From an uncultured Lachnospiraceae bacterium (lineage in GTDB: Bacteria > Bacillota > Clostridia > Lachnospirales > Lachnospiraceae), in contig CAJURU010000035.1 of assembly GCA_910588845.1 (NCBI GenBank), forward strand, positions 1-27,026: DNA of 27,026 nt, written 5' to 3'. A program made the translations under genes and the position numbers. Position 1 is the first letter of the stretch. Each line of letters begins with the position of its first letter. Of the stretch, positions 17,308 through 23,800 are shown piece after piece. Under the pieces are notes generated by a model that saw only the letters and a list, made by a program, of their open reading frames with translations, searched no databases and was not told where the DNA came from.

Positions 17308-17784
17308 ATGACGCAGGAAAAGAAACAGGAATTCACCCGTCGGTTGAGCTGTTGTAACCGCGGTGAATTAATTGTGATTATGTATGATATTCTTTTTACT
17401 TACCTGGATGATGGGATTGAGGCTAATGAAAATGGGGATTATCAAGAATTTAAGCGTAACGCGGGGCTTGCGCAGCAGGTGGTTCGCCGGCTGATGGATG
17501 ATCTTGATTTTAATTACGAGATTGCCGGCAGCTTGTATGCGGAATACCAATTTGTCAATAAGCTGCTTGCCATGGCGGTATGTAAGAATACTTCTCAGAA
17601 CCTTCAGGATACAAAGCGCGTTCTGAAGAATCTTTATGATGCGTTTGTGGAGGCGTCGCGTCAAGACACTTCAGAACCGCTGATGGGTCATGCGCAGCAG
17701 ATTGTAGCAGGTATGACTTACCACAAAGGAAGCCTGACGGAGACGCTTCAGGATTCAGAGAGTTCCCGGGGATTCCTGGCATAA
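17308..17784 (+). CDS. fliS: Flagellar export chaperone FliS
   Basis: A small helical protein (158 residues) of the FliS family, which binds the disordered C-terminus of flagellin in the cytoplasm and keeps it from polymerising before export. The diagnostic region is RGELIVIMYDILFTYLDDGIEA followed by helices with LMDDLDF and LYAEYQFVNKLLAMAV. It is about 25 residues longer than typical FliS, the extra part being a polar C-terminal tail. The frame extends to a TTG at 17305, but the ATG at 17308 is six bases after GGAGG. It lies 63 bases after flagellin, presumably in the same operon. Confidence 0.88.
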   Translation: MTQEKKQEFTRRLSCCNRGELIVIMYDILFTYLDDGIEANENGDYQEFKRNAGLAQQVVRRLMDDLDFNYEIAGSLYAEYQFVNKLLAMAVCKNTSQNLQDTKRVLKNLYDAFVEASRQDTSEPLMGHAQQIVAGMTYHKGSLTETLQDSESSRGFLA

Positions 17785-17806
17785 TGTCAATCATGTCTGT
17801 AACAGA

Positions 17807-17861
17807 GATATCACATGATTTCATCCATATCTGCATGAAATGGTTGAAGCCATGTGATATC
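17807..17861. repeat. Nested inverted repeat between convergent genes
   Basis: Perfect outer arms GATATCACATG (17807-17817) and CATGTGATATC (17851-17861) enclose a second pair ATTTCAT (17818-17824) and ATGAAAT (17835-17841). It lies between fliS and the convergent DUF2508-type gene and can fold on either strand. There is no T-run, so it is not a classical terminator; it may still block read-through or stabilise mRNA ends. Confidence 0.6.
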
Positions 17862-17875
17862 CGCCGTACGTTCGG

Positions 17876-18091
17876 TTAGCTGCTGAACTGTTTCGCTTTT
17901 GACAGCAGGAATTTGTAGCGCATCTGCATGGCGTTGACCTGATAGATGCAGCAGTCGATGAGATCCGGTTCCATGGCATTTTCAAAATTATCATAAGCAA
18001 GAGCCAGATCATATCTGGCTTTTTCTATGTCATCTAAAAGTAAAGAGTAAGCAGTTATCTTAGGCTCTTCTTTTTTCGCAATCAGAAACAT
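17876..18091 (-). CDS. Small DUF2508/YaaL-type protein
   Basis: A 71-residue charged helical protein. LDDIEKARYDLALAYDNFENAMEPDLIDCCIYQVNAMQMRYKFLL is the conserved body of the DUF2508 (YaaL) family, short proteins of unknown function usually encoded between recR and bofA in Firmicutes. Here a bofA homologue is indeed next door, but divergently oriented. I chose the ATG at 18091 (AAAGGG six bases upstream); the ATG at 18097 is equally possible with AAAGGA before it. Longer starts read through the ribosome binding site and are unlikely. Confidence 0.75.
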   Translation of the reverse strand: MFLIAKKEEPKITAYSLLLDDIEKARYDLALAYDNFENAMEPDLIDCCIYQVNAMQMRYKFLLSKAKQFSS

Positions 18092-18222
18092 ATGCATCCC
18101 TTTCCTTTTTGAATTACTGTTACTTAAAGTATAAGCAGTAACTTCCAAATCTATACAGAAAAGTCATAATTTTTTCCAGAAAGTATATATATGTGATAAG
18201 AGAATTTCAGAAAGGGACAGGT

Positions 18223-18495
18223 ATGGAAAATTATTATGGAATCGCGGCGATTGCCGGAATCTGTGCGCTTGTATTGCTTATGGGGATGATGAAACAGAAA
18301 ACAGGATGGATATCAGTGTTTATTCTGCGCTGCGTAGGAGGAACTGTGGGAATCTGCGCGGTTAATGCTATACTGGAAAACCTGGGGATTTCTGTGGCGG
18401 CGGGTATTAATCCGGTGAACATTTTGACAATCGGAACCCTTGGTATCAGCGGATTTGGGCTGGTATATGGGATTTTATTCTATCAACTCTTGTGA
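18223..18495 (+). CDS. bofA: BofA-family membrane protein (pro-sigma-K processing inhibitor)
   Basis: A 90-residue membrane protein with hydrophobic helices at about 6-22 and 27-48 and the family signature INPVNILTIGTLGISGFGLVYGILF at the C-terminal end. In Bacillus, BofA holds the intramembrane protease SpoIVFB inactive in the outer forespore membrane and so times sigma-K activation. Homologues persist in clostridia, including non-sporulating ones, so its presence does not prove sporulation here. The frame opens at 18193, but ATG 18223 is preceded by AAGGGACAGGT. It is divergent from the DUF2508-type gene and ends just before the promoter of the pilus operon. Confidence 0.85.
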   Translation: MENYYGIAAIAGICALVLLMGMMKQKTGWISVFILRCVGGTVGICAVNAILENLGISVAAGINPVNILTIGTLGISGFGLVYGILFYQLL

Positions 18496-18531
18496 GATAT
18501 TTACAAAAATGAAAAACTTTTATAAAGGCGC

Positions 18532-18560
18532 TTTACAATTAAAAAGACATGTTCTATAAT
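18532..18560 (+). promoter_or_regulatory. Sigma-A promoter of the tad/flp pilus operon
   Basis: TTTACA (18532-18537) and a perfect TATAAT (18555-18560) are separated by 17 bases. It lies between bofA and the first pilus gene, giving a leader of about 55 bases, and is the only strong promoter I see for the genes that follow up to the window end. Confidence 0.8.
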
Positions 18561-18613
18561 CCATATCATCACTGATTCGCGAACAGGAGATTAACTCGAA
18601 GAGAGGTGATAAG

Positions 18614-18625
18614 TTGGGGAAGTGA
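18614..18625 (+). other. Possible leader mini-ORF overlapping the peptidase start
   Basis: TTG GGG AAG TGA forms a three-codon frame directly behind AGGTGAT, a near-perfect match to the 16S rRNA end, and its TGA overlaps the GTG start of the prepilin peptidase. The strong site is 3 bases from the TTG but 11 from the GTG, so coupled re-initiation is possible. It may also be chance. Confidence 0.25.
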
Positions 18626-19128
18626 AAGTGTTGCTTTGCCTTACGCTGTTGAGTGTGGCGGTGGTAATGGACATACGAAGCTTTCAAATCAGTAACCGGC
18701 TGATTGTCAGCGGTATTCTAATAGGATGTTTCTTTCAAATTCAGGAGTTGGGTGTGAAGGGAGCCGGCGTTTTTCTAATAAGCGTTTCTGTACCGGTTAT
18801 CTTATTTTATCTATTATTTCTAATGCGTGCCCTGGGGGCAGGCGATATCAAATTATTTTCCATGATTGGCGGTATTTGGGGCTTACAAGTGCTCTGCACA
18901 ACGATTGCAGTATCTTTTCTGGCGGCGGCGGTCATGTCGCTTGGTAAAATTCTATTTCATAAAAATCTTATTTTACGTCTGCGGGTATTCAGGGGATATA
19001 TGCGCGAAGTTTTGACAAGCGGCAGACTGCTCAAATATCCGCAGGAATTTCAGGGAGGACAACACATCATTCATTTTTCAATCGCAATTTTAATTGGCTA
19101 TGCAATCGCTATGGAGGTGGTTTATTGA
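18622..19128 (+). CDS. Prepilin peptidase, A24 family (TadV/CpaA type)
   Basis: A polytopic membrane aspartyl protease of 168 residues that would cut the leader off Flp and TadE-like prepilins at the membrane. The two catalytic aspartates are Asp17 (VMDIRSFQISN) and Asp75 in the GxGD motif (GAGDIKLF). It lacks the N-terminal zinc/methylase domain of PilD, as expected for Tad systems. It is the first gene of the operon and uses GTG; its stop overlaps the next start (TTGA). A second A24 peptidase is encoded at 26264, so the two may divide the work between substrates. Confidence 0.9.
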   Translation: MKVLLCLTLLSVAVVMDIRSFQISNRLIVSGILIGCFFQIQELGVKGAGVFLISVSVPVILFYLLFLMRALGAGDIKLFSMIGGIWGLQVLCTTIAVSFLAAAVMSLGKILFHKNLILRLRVFRGYMREVLTSGRLLKYPQEFQGGQHIIHFSIAILIGYAIAMEVVY

Positions 19129-20186
19129 GAAAAATTCTAATTGCTGTCTGTGATGCGGACGGCTCATATGCAGAGAAGTTAGCGGAATGGATTTCCCTAC
19201 AGAAAGGCGAACGGATAAAATGCGTGTCTTTTTGTTCACCGGAGTGTTTTCTGGCATATCTTAACAGTCAAAGCCTGGATATTGTTTTGCTGGGCGATGA
19301 GTTTTGGGAAGATCCGCAGGTCTGTGAAGAAATTTTAAAACAGGGACAAGGTGCGGGACATGCGGGAGAGGTATTGTGGATGTATTTGTTTGATGGAGAA
19401 TGCAAAAGGCAGATTCCAGAATACATAAGTACACTTCCCGCAGTAGATAAGTACCAGCCGGTTTCCGGGCTTCTCAGAGAAATATTTTCTGTTTATCAGG
19501 AGTGGGATGACGGGGCGCCGGGGCAGCCGGGAACAGGGAAAGAAGTCGTGGGGATTTATTCGCCGGGGCACAGCGTTTGGCAGACGCCGTTTGCGCTCAC
19601 ATTCGCACAGGCGTTAGCGAGAGAGAGGAAATTGCTTTACGTTAATTTACAGGAATGTTCCGGGTTCAAAGGCTGGTTTCACGAAGAGTATGAGAAAGAT
19701 TTACTGGATGTGATGTACCTGTGCCTGGAAGGCGAAGTCAATGTTGCGCATTGTATCAGCAGCGCGCTTTATTCCATGGAGGGGATTGATTATATTCCGC
19801 CGGCGGAGGATGGGGGCTGTCTGGGTGAAATTTCATCAGCAGATTATCTAAGGTTTGTGGAACTTTTGTCAGAGAACAGCGGTTATGACATGATTTTGCT
19901 GGAATTTGGCATGATGATTCCCGGATTCTTTCAACTGCTGGGGATGTGCGGCAAGGTCTATATCGTCACGGACCCGGGGGAGATGCAAGCAGCGCCCTTG
20001 CAGCAGTTCCGGCGGGTAGTAGAACGGCAGACGGAAACAGAACTGGCGCAAAAGCTTATATATTTGTCGCTTCCGGTTATAAGTAATGAGGTTTATCCGG
20101 GAGAAGGGAAAATGCAGCAGTGGCTTTGGGGAGCTATGGGAGATTTCAGCAGGAGGCTGGCGGGGGTATCGTGTGGAGCGGATTAG
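19125..20186 (+). CDS. TadZ/CpaE-like protein with degenerate P-loop
   Basis: A 353-residue protein with a receiver-like N-terminal part (about 1-125) and a ParA/MinD-like C-terminal part (about 139-345). TadZ/CpaE proteins place the pilus machinery at its cellular site. The position where MinD-type proteins have their lysine-bearing Walker A reads GIYSPGHSVWQTP (143-155): both the GK-T core and signature lysine are missing, so ATP binding is probably lost or altered. The receiver-like domain has Asp10 and Asp12 near the start, but the usual phospho-acceptor strand reads IVLLGDE and the domain is likely not phosphorylated. Start is TTG at 19125, seven bases after GGAGG, overlapping the peptidase stop. 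Family assignment rests on position and fold pattern more than on motif identity. Confidence 0.75.
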   Translation: MRKILIAVCDADGSYAEKLAEWISLQKGERIKCVSFCSPECFLAYLNSQSLDIVLLGDEFWEDPQVCEEILKQGQGAGHAGEVLWMYLFDGECKRQIPEYISTLPAVDKYQPVSGLLREIFSVYQEWDDGAPGQPGTGKEVVGIYSPGHSVWQTPFALTFAQALARERKLLYVNLQECSGFKGWFHEEYEKDLLDVMYLCLEGEVNVAHCISSALYSMEGIDYIPPAEDGGCLGEISSADYLRFVELLSENSGYDMILLEFGMMIPGFFQLLGMCGKVYIVTDPGEMQAAPLQQFRRVVERQTETELAQKLIYLSLPVISNEVYPGEGKMQQWLWGAMGDFSRRLAGVSCGAD

Positions 20187-21387
20187 GAAAAACGTATTGG
20201 CACAGCTCGATATGACGAGGGAACATGAGGAGGAGGAATTGCTGGCTGTCATTGATGAGGAAATCTGCCGGCAGGCAAAGGAGCGGGTAATCCCATTTAA
20301 TTGGCGGCGAGAGCTGCGTATGCAGGTGTTTCATTCTCTGCGCAAGCTGGATGTACTGCAAGAACTTCTGAGCGAGGATGATATTACAGAGATTATGGTA
20401 AATGGCGCGGAGCACATTTTTTATGAGAAGCAGGGGGAGATATTTGCCTGGGATAAGTCGTTTTCTTCCAGGGAGAGGCTGGAGGACATTATTCAGCAGA
20501 TGGTAGGCAACCATAACCGCGTAATTAATGAGGCGGAGCCCATTGCAGATACCAGGCTTGCAGACGGTTCCAGGGTAAATATAGTTTTGCCTCCGGTCGC
20601 CTTGGAGGGGCCGGTGGTATCCATCCGTAAGTTTCCCAAACATCCGATTTTGATGGAACAGATGATTGCGGGCGCATCTATCAACTGGGAGTGTGCAGAA
20701 TTCTTGCAAACGCTGGTGAAGGCTGGCTACAATATTTTTATTTCCGGGGGTACAGGCTCCGGGAAAACAACATTTCTCAATGCATTATCAGAATTTATTC
20801 CCAAGACAGAACGTGTAATTACCATAGAAGACTCGGCGGAGCTACAGATTCAGGGCATTCGCAATCTGGTACGGATGGAGACCAGGAGCGTCAGGGCGGA
20901 TGGAGGGCTTGCTATAACTATCCGGGATTTAATTCGCACCGCATTGCGTATGAGGCCGGACAGAATTATCGTGGGGGAAATCCGCGGCGCGGAGTGTTTG
21001 GATATGCTGCAAGCCATGAATACCGGACATGACGGTTCCCTGAGTACTGGGCATGCGAATAGCTGTCAGGATATGATAAGCCGCATGGAGACGATGGTTC
21101 TCATGGGCATGGATCTGCCAATGCAGGCCATCCGGGCACAGATTGCCGCGGGAGTGGACATATTGGTTCATTTGGGGAAACTCAGAGATCGCAGCAGAAA
21201 AGTTCTTGCTATCACGGAAATAGACAGGATGGAAAAAGGCGAAATCCTTCTCAACCCGCTCTATGAGTTTGTAGAGATAGGTGAATCGGATGGAAAGATT
21301 TGCGCAAGCTGGGTCAAACGGGGAGAACTGATTCACAGGGGCAAGCTGTATGCGGCGGGAATAAAATGGGAGGCTGATAGGGAATGA
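20173..21387 (+). CDS. cpaF: CpaF/TadA pilus-assembly ATPase
   Basis: The secretion ATPase (404 residues) that drives Flp pilus assembly. It has an N-terminal helical domain, the MVNG segment with conserved strands, INEAEPIADTRLADGSRVN, Walker A GGTGSGKTT (about 192-200), the IEDSAEL Asp box, a Walker-B-like RIIVGEIRGAE (about 264-274) and the His box TGHANS. All catalytic motifs are intact. The open frame extends back to 20086, deep inside the preceding gene, but GTG at 20173 has GGGGG six bases before it and leaves a 14-base overlap; ATG 20212 is an alternative. The stop overlaps tadB by four bases (ATGA), so translation is coupled. It would work as a hexamer on the inner face of the TadB/TadC platform. 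Confidence 0.95.
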   Translation: MERIRKNVLAQLDMTREHEEEELLAVIDEEICRQAKERVIPFNWRRELRMQVFHSLRKLDVLQELLSEDDITEIMVNGAEHIFYEKQGEIFAWDKSFSSRERLEDIIQQMVGNHNRVINEAEPIADTRLADGSRVNIVLPPVALEGPVVSIRKFPKHPILMEQMIAGASINWECAEFLQTLVKAGYNIFISGGTGSGKTTFLNALSEFIPKTERVITIEDSAELQIQGIRNLVRMETRSVRADGGLAITIRDLIRTALRMRPDRIIVGEIRGAECLDMLQAMNTGHDGSLSTGHANSCQDMISRMETMVLMGMDLPMQAIRAQIAAGVDILVHLGKLRDRSRKVLAITEIDRMEKGEILLNPLYEFVEIGESDGKICASWVKRGELIHRGKLYAAGIKWEADRE

Positions 21388-22139
21388 ACAAAAACAGAGA
21401 CAGAGATTACAATACTTACCGCCTGAATTGGAAAGAAAACCTGTTTTGTTTGTTGTCGGCATCAGGATTTGCAGGAATGATTTCCTGGCTATTCTACCAC
21501 AGTATTTATGGGATGGTGTCAGCAGCGCCGCTGCTATTCGCAACAAGGAGGTTACTTCGCATGTATCTGTCAAAAAAGCAGAAGCGGGAAATGTTATATC
21601 AGTTTGGAGAAATCGTTCAGATGGCTTCTTCATCCCTGAAAGCCGGATATGCAATCGAAAATGCATTTGTGCAGGCGCATCAGCAATATGTAAAGCTCTA
21701 TGGGCCGAAGGATGCCATAGCGCAGGAATTTTGCAGGATTATCTGCCGTTTAAGGTTAAACGAGCCTTTGGAGCAGTTAATAGAAGACTTGGCCCAGCGC
21801 AGTCAGATAGAGGAGATCGTCAGCTTTTCCCAGGTTCTTTCCTTTGCCAAACGGGGCGGAGGAGATATGAAGAAGATATTTCAGGACACAGCGGAAAAAA
21901 TACGGCAGAAAGCCGATGTTGAGCGGGAGATTGCCACGGTTGTAGCGGCAAAAAAGACAGAGCAGCGAATTATGGATTTGGCGCCTTTTGCGATTCTCAT
22001 TTATGTGGGCGCATCCTCTCCCGAATTTCTGGCGCCGCTCTATGGAAATCCTTTGGGCGTATGCGTGATGACGGTCTGTCTGTTGACGTATGCCGGGGCG
22101 TTCCTGCTGGCGGAGAAAATCCTGGATATCCGTATATAA
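21384..22139 (+). CDS. tadB: TadB-like pilus platform protein (T2SSF)
   Basis: One of the two membrane platform proteins of the Tad machine, 251 residues. Two or three hydrophobic segments occur near the N-terminus (about 21-55), then a cytoplasmic four-helix T2SSF domain (about 65-190: QFGEIVQMASSSLKAGYAIENAF and FAKRGGGDMKKIF are typical), and C-terminal helices (about 193-245). It is slightly shorter than proteobacterial TadB (about 300) because the N-terminal part is reduced. ATGA overlap with cpaF indicates coupling. Confidence 0.9.
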   Translation: MNKNRDRDYNTYRLNWKENLFCLLSASGFAGMISWLFYHSIYGMVSAAPLLFATRRLLRMYLSKKQKREMLYQFGEIVQMASSSLKAGYAIENAFVQAHQQYVKLYGPKDAIAQEFCRIICRLRLNEPLEQLIEDLAQRSQIEEIVSFSQVLSFAKRGGGDMKKIFQDTAEKIRQKADVEREIATVVAAKKTEQRIMDLAPFAILIYVGASSPEFLAPLYGNPLGVCVMTVCLLTYAGAFLLAEKILDIRI

Positions 22140-22238
22140 GGAGGGAGACAGATAAAGTTGTATCTTGCAGGCAGTATTCTTTAACGATACGTGTTGCTTG
22201 AATAAGGAGGGAGGCAGATAAAGTTGTACCTTGCAGGC
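22136..22238 (+). repeat. Duplicated translation-initiation region of tadC
   Basis: A 37-base segment at 22136-22172 recurs at 22202-22238 with two mismatches, 66 bases apart. Each copy contains AAGGAGGGAG, AGATAAAG and TTG-TA(T/C)-CTT-GCA-GGC. The second copy starts tadC. The first opens an eight-codon frame (22158-22184, MYLAGSIL then stop), apparently a decayed copy of the same start. It may compete for ribosomes. Confidence 0.8.
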
Positions 22239-23492
22239 GCATTAGTTAGCCTGGCGGCGGCCATGGGCTTAAAGCGAAAAGCATTACCGCAAAGACAATA
22301 TCATCAGGCGCTGTTGATTCTTGCAGCAGCATTTCTGCTGGCAGCAGTAATTGGTGCGTTTGCTGGCAAAGATGAGCGTTATCGGATTGCCAGAAATGAA
22401 CCGGGGCAGGGAGCGCAAGAGAAAGAATTTCTTGTGGATGTGGCGGGGGAATTCAAAGATTATCCGCTGAAATTGGAGATTGCGGAGAAGAAGCTGACGG
22501 AGGCGCAGAAAAGAGCGTATTTAAAGGAGGCCAGGAAAGAATTGGATGTTGTCATATTGGGCGACAATCCCTCGGCGGACGCGGTGTCAAAAGCGTTGTT
22601 TTTGCCGGAATATTTGCAAGAGGGAGCGGTGGAGGTATCGTATCGTTTCTCTGACTATCATATTTTTCATGCGGACGGCACAATACGCCAGGAACCAGAA
22701 GAACCTGCGGTGGTGGAAATTACAGCGGAATTGACTTGTCAGGAGGCGGCCAATCTCTATCAATTTTCTGTGTGCGCCGTCCCCAGGGAGAAATCGTTGC
22801 AGGAGCGGATAGCCGAAAAGCTAAATTCTCTTGTGGCCGAGCAGAATGAGCGGGAAGATGTCTCGTACGTGGTATTGCCGGACAAGCTGGAGGGGAGGAA
22901 AGTCACATGGAGGAAACATGCGATTAACAAAAGTTTCGTGATAGTCTTTCTGGGAGCGGCAGTAGCGGCAGGACTGATTTTTCGCGAAAAGGAGGCTGAG
23001 AAACGTCAGCGGGAAAAGCGGGAAAGGCAGTTGATGATGGATTATCCCGGAATTGTCGGTAAATTTTCCCTCTTGCTGGGGGCGGGTATGAATATTTCCC
23101 TGGCTTGGGAAAAAATAGCGCTTTCTTATCAGAGGAACCGCGTGAGCGGCGAAACAGAAAAAAGGTATGCTTATGAGGAAATGCTGACTGCGCTGCATGA
23201 AATCAGCGAAGGTACGGGGGAATTACAGGCTTACGAAAATTTCGGGAATCGCTGCCAGCTTGCCACATACAGGCGGCTATCGTCGATGATTGTGCAGAAT
23301 GTGCGAAAGGGTTCGCAGGGGATGCAGAAATTGTTGGAACAGGAAGAGTGGGAGGCGTATGAACAGCGTAAAGCACATGCCAGGCAGATGGGGGAGGAAG
23401 CAGGCACCAAATTGCTGCTGCCTATGGGAATCATGTTGGTGATTGTGCTGGCAGTTCTGGTGATTCCTGCCGGTATGTCTCTGAATTTGTAA
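22224..23492 (+). CDS. tadC: TadC-like pilus platform protein with large N-terminal insertion
   Basis: The second T2SSF platform protein, 422 residues against about 300 in classical TadC. A membrane helix lies at about 29-47, followed by about 185 mostly polar residues (50-235) of mixed alpha/beta character, a second helix (about 238-254), the cytoplasmic T2SSF domain (about 262-395, with YPGIVGKFSLLLGAGMNISLAWEKIA) and a last helix (about 400-420). The insertion lies between two helices and is predicted to sit outside the membrane, where it could contact pilins or cell wall; I do not recognise a domain in it. TTG start, with GGAGG nine bases upstream, at a duplicated initiation region. Assembles with TadB. 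Confidence 0.85.
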   Translation: MYLAGALVSLAAAMGLKRKALPQRQYHQALLILAAAFLLAAVIGAFAGKDERYRIARNEPGQGAQEKEFLVDVAGEFKDYPLKLEIAEKKLTEAQKRAYLKEARKELDVVILGDNPSADAVSKALFLPEYLQEGAVEVSYRFSDYHIFHADGTIRQEPEEPAVVEITAELTCQEAANLYQFSVCAVPREKSLQERIAEKLNSLVAEQNEREDVSYVVLPDKLEGRKVTWRKHAINKSFVIVFLGAAVAAGLIFREKEAEKRQREKRERQLMMDYPGIVGKFSLLLGAGMNISLAWEKIALSYQRNRVSGETEKRYAYEEMLTALHEISEGTGELQAYENFGNRCQLATYRRLSSMIVQNVRKGSQGMQKLLEQEEWEAYEQRKAHARQMGEEAGTKLLLPMGIMLVIVLAVLVIPAGMSLNL

Positions 23493-23580
23493 TATCGTGT
23501 GAACGTATGAAAGCTTCATATATTTGATTAGATGGCGGAGTGGAACGTAAAAAGATAGCATCGTGAAATGGTTCAATAGA

Positions 23581-23599
23581 CGGCAGGCGTCTGCTGCCG
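23581..23599 (+). promoter_or_regulatory. GC-rich hairpin ahead of the flp ribosome binding site
   Basis: CGGCAG (23581-23586) and CTGCCG (23594-23599) pair around a 7-base loop, three bases before AAAGGAG of flp. A 15-base palindrome TATGAAAGCTTCATA (23506-23520) also lies in this 122-base gap. Such 5' hairpins can protect the mRNA of a highly expressed pilin. No promoter boxes are convincing here. Confidence 0.4.
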
Positions 23600-23614
23600 C
23601 GAAAGGAGAAAATA

Positions 23615-23788
23615 ATGAAGGAATTTAAAAATTTTTTGATGGATGAAGATGGTATGGGAGTTGTAGAGGTCATTTTAATCATTGTAATTCTCATAAGTTT
23701 GGCCTTGCTGTTTAAGGAGCAGATTACAGACTTGGTGGATAAGATTTTACAGAAAATTACCAAGCAGGCCGGCAAAGTGTATAAATAG
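23615..23788 (+). CDS. flp: Flp1-like type IVb pilin
   Basis: The major pilin of the Tad system, only 57 residues. A short charged leader (MKEFKNFLMDEDG) is followed by the processing site G13|MGVVE with glutamate at +5, then a hydrophobic helix (about 16-33) and an amphipathic C-terminal helix rich in Lys and Asp. This matches Flp1-like pilins of Gram-positive bacteria. AAAGGAG precedes the ATG by 6 bases. Peptidase cleavage followed by assembly by CpaF/TadB/TadC would build the fibre. It lies after tadC, whereas proteobacterial loci place flp first. Confidence 0.9.
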   Translation: MKEFKNFLMDEDGMGVVEVILIIVILISLALLFKEQITDLVDKILQKITKQAGKVYK

Positions 23789-23800
23789 GAGAAAATAATT

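Noticed and set aside
20086..20172. Longer N-terminus for CpaF starting at 20086
   Set aside because: It would overlap the preceding gene by 101 bases and has no family-like sequence; GTG 20173 has a fitting ribosome site.
20929..21666. 245-codon minus-strand frame across cpaF/tadB
   Set aside because: It is antisense to two well-conserved genes, with no recognisable domain.
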